Shown piece after piece: positions 63,623-64,000 of a DNA stretch of 64,000 nucleotides; the stretch's first letter is position 1, and each line of letters opens with the position of its first letter. The notes beneath the pieces were generated by a model. It searched no databases. It worked only from the letters and a program-made list of their open reading frames with translations, and was not told where the DNA came from. The stretch is from NCBI RefSeq assembly GCF_000685965.1, contig NZ_JMLE01000009.1:119507-183506 (forward strand), given 5' to 3'. The position numbers were made by a program, and so were the translations under genes. Source of the stretch: Arthrobacter sp. UNC362MFTsu5.1. Lineage in GTDB: Bacteria > Actinomycetota > Actinomycetes > Actinomycetales > Micrococcaceae.

Positions 63623-64000
63623 CACTGGCACCAGAAGGCCGGAAGATGCTGCGTATTGAGCAGCGCAATGCGGCCACCCCGGTGGAGCGTAAGCCGGAGT
63701 GGATCAAGGCCAAGGTCCAGATGGGCCCGGAGTTCGTCCAGCTCAAGAACCTGGTGAAGAAGGAAGGCCTGCACACGGTGTGTGAGGAGGCCGGCTGCCC
63801 GAACATCTTCGAGTGCTGGGAAGACAAGGAAGCCACGTTCCTGATCGGCGGCTCCGAATGCACCCGGCGCTGTGATTTCTGCCAGATCGATACCGGCAAG
63901 CCCTCCCCGGTGGACATGTTCGAACCCACCAAGGTGGCCCGCTCGGTCCAGGCCATGCAGCTCCGGTACGCCACCGTGACCGGGGTGGCCCGCGACGACC
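63619..64000 (+). CDS. lipA: lipoyl synthase, 5' part
   Basis: The first 127 residues of lipoyl synthase; the gene continues beyond the window. The GTG at 63619 overlaps the lipB stop as GTGA, with GAAGGAG 7 bases upstream. Both Fe-S cluster motifs are visible: the auxiliary cluster cysteines in [16 protein letters not shown] (near 54-67) and the radical-[12 protein letters not shown] motif (near 84-92). LipA inserts two sulphur atoms into the octanoyl chain placed by LipB, producing the lipoyl cofactor used by SucB. Confidence 0.97.
   Translation, partial: MTLAPEGRKMLRIEQRNAATPVERKPEWIKAKVQMGPEFVQLKNLVKKEGLHTVCEEAGCPNIFECWEDKEATFLIGGSECTRRCDFCQIDTGKPSPVDMFEPTKVARSVQAMQLRYATVTGVARDD

Overview
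The window is a high-GC actinobacterial chromosome segment. Protein families and gene order point to the Micrococcaceae, of Arthrobacter or Pseudarthrobacter type. That genus call is inference from family content: SepH, DUF3710/DUF3093/DUF4193/DUF4192/DUF5998/DUF7455 proteins, a fused CydDC, a ParC/ParE pair beside actinobacterial SigA, and a PAC2 protein. It is ordinary core chromosome. I see no insertion sequence, prophage, integrase, tRNA, rRNA or CRISPR array, and genes are packed tightly with many 4-base start/stop overlaps.

Layout. 1-1344 is the 3' end of a multifunctional beta-oxidation gene. 2013-7347 (minus) is a five-gene unit: aldo/keto reductase, nucleoside hydrolase, then an ECF transporter (S component, EcfT, fused double ATPase), read here as nucleoside uptake and cleavage. 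7435-10775 (minus) is dxs followed by DUF402, an unknown protein and a small helix-hairpin-helix protein. 10925-22264 is a block resembling the Mycobacterium tuberculosis Rv2689c-Rv2699c order: acnA, a TRAM RNA methyltransferase, a KimA-like APC permease, two divergent TrkA-type proteins, DUF3159, an OB-fold protein, DUF3710, dut, DUF3093, DUF4193. 22619-29541 holds sepH converging on DUF5998-phosphodiesterase-tdk, then a GNAT/acyl-CoA-synthetase-like acyltransferase.

29595-45782 carries topoisomerase IV (parC and parE, about 10 kb apart) around the cytochrome bd operon cydA-cydB-cydDC. A BlaI-family repressor gene and an M56 peptidase gene lie divergent from cydA. sigA and a small DUF7455 protein follow. 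46089-49736 holds DUF4192, an MFS permease and a PAC2 protein. 50055-64000 holds pepA, lpdA, the E2 acyltransferase sucB, a small membrane protein, a VOC protein, an OsmC protein, a tricorn-like protease, a TIGR01777 epimerase, a Ser/Thr kinase, lipB and the start of lipA. Lipoate synthesis and transfer (LipB, LipA) thus sit near the lipoylated E2 and the E3 they serve.

The most interesting signal is a dyad, TTCTACR-N3-YGTAGAA. It occurs three times between cydA and the BlaI-family gene and once more, nearly perfect, on the promoter of the small histidine-containing membrane protein at 55242. This suggests a BlaI/M56 signalling system controlling cytochrome bd and at least one more membrane protein. 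Other leads are two hairpins with unrelated stems but the same loop core (CATGATCCG) flanking lpdA, an ECF ATPase with one competent and one degenerate predicted ATP site, an iron-box-like sequence before the acyltransferase, a 22-bp palindrome before acnA, and nine genes whose -10 box lies 6-7 bases from the start codon, as expected for leaderless mRNAs. Everything here was read by eye; no database search was run.
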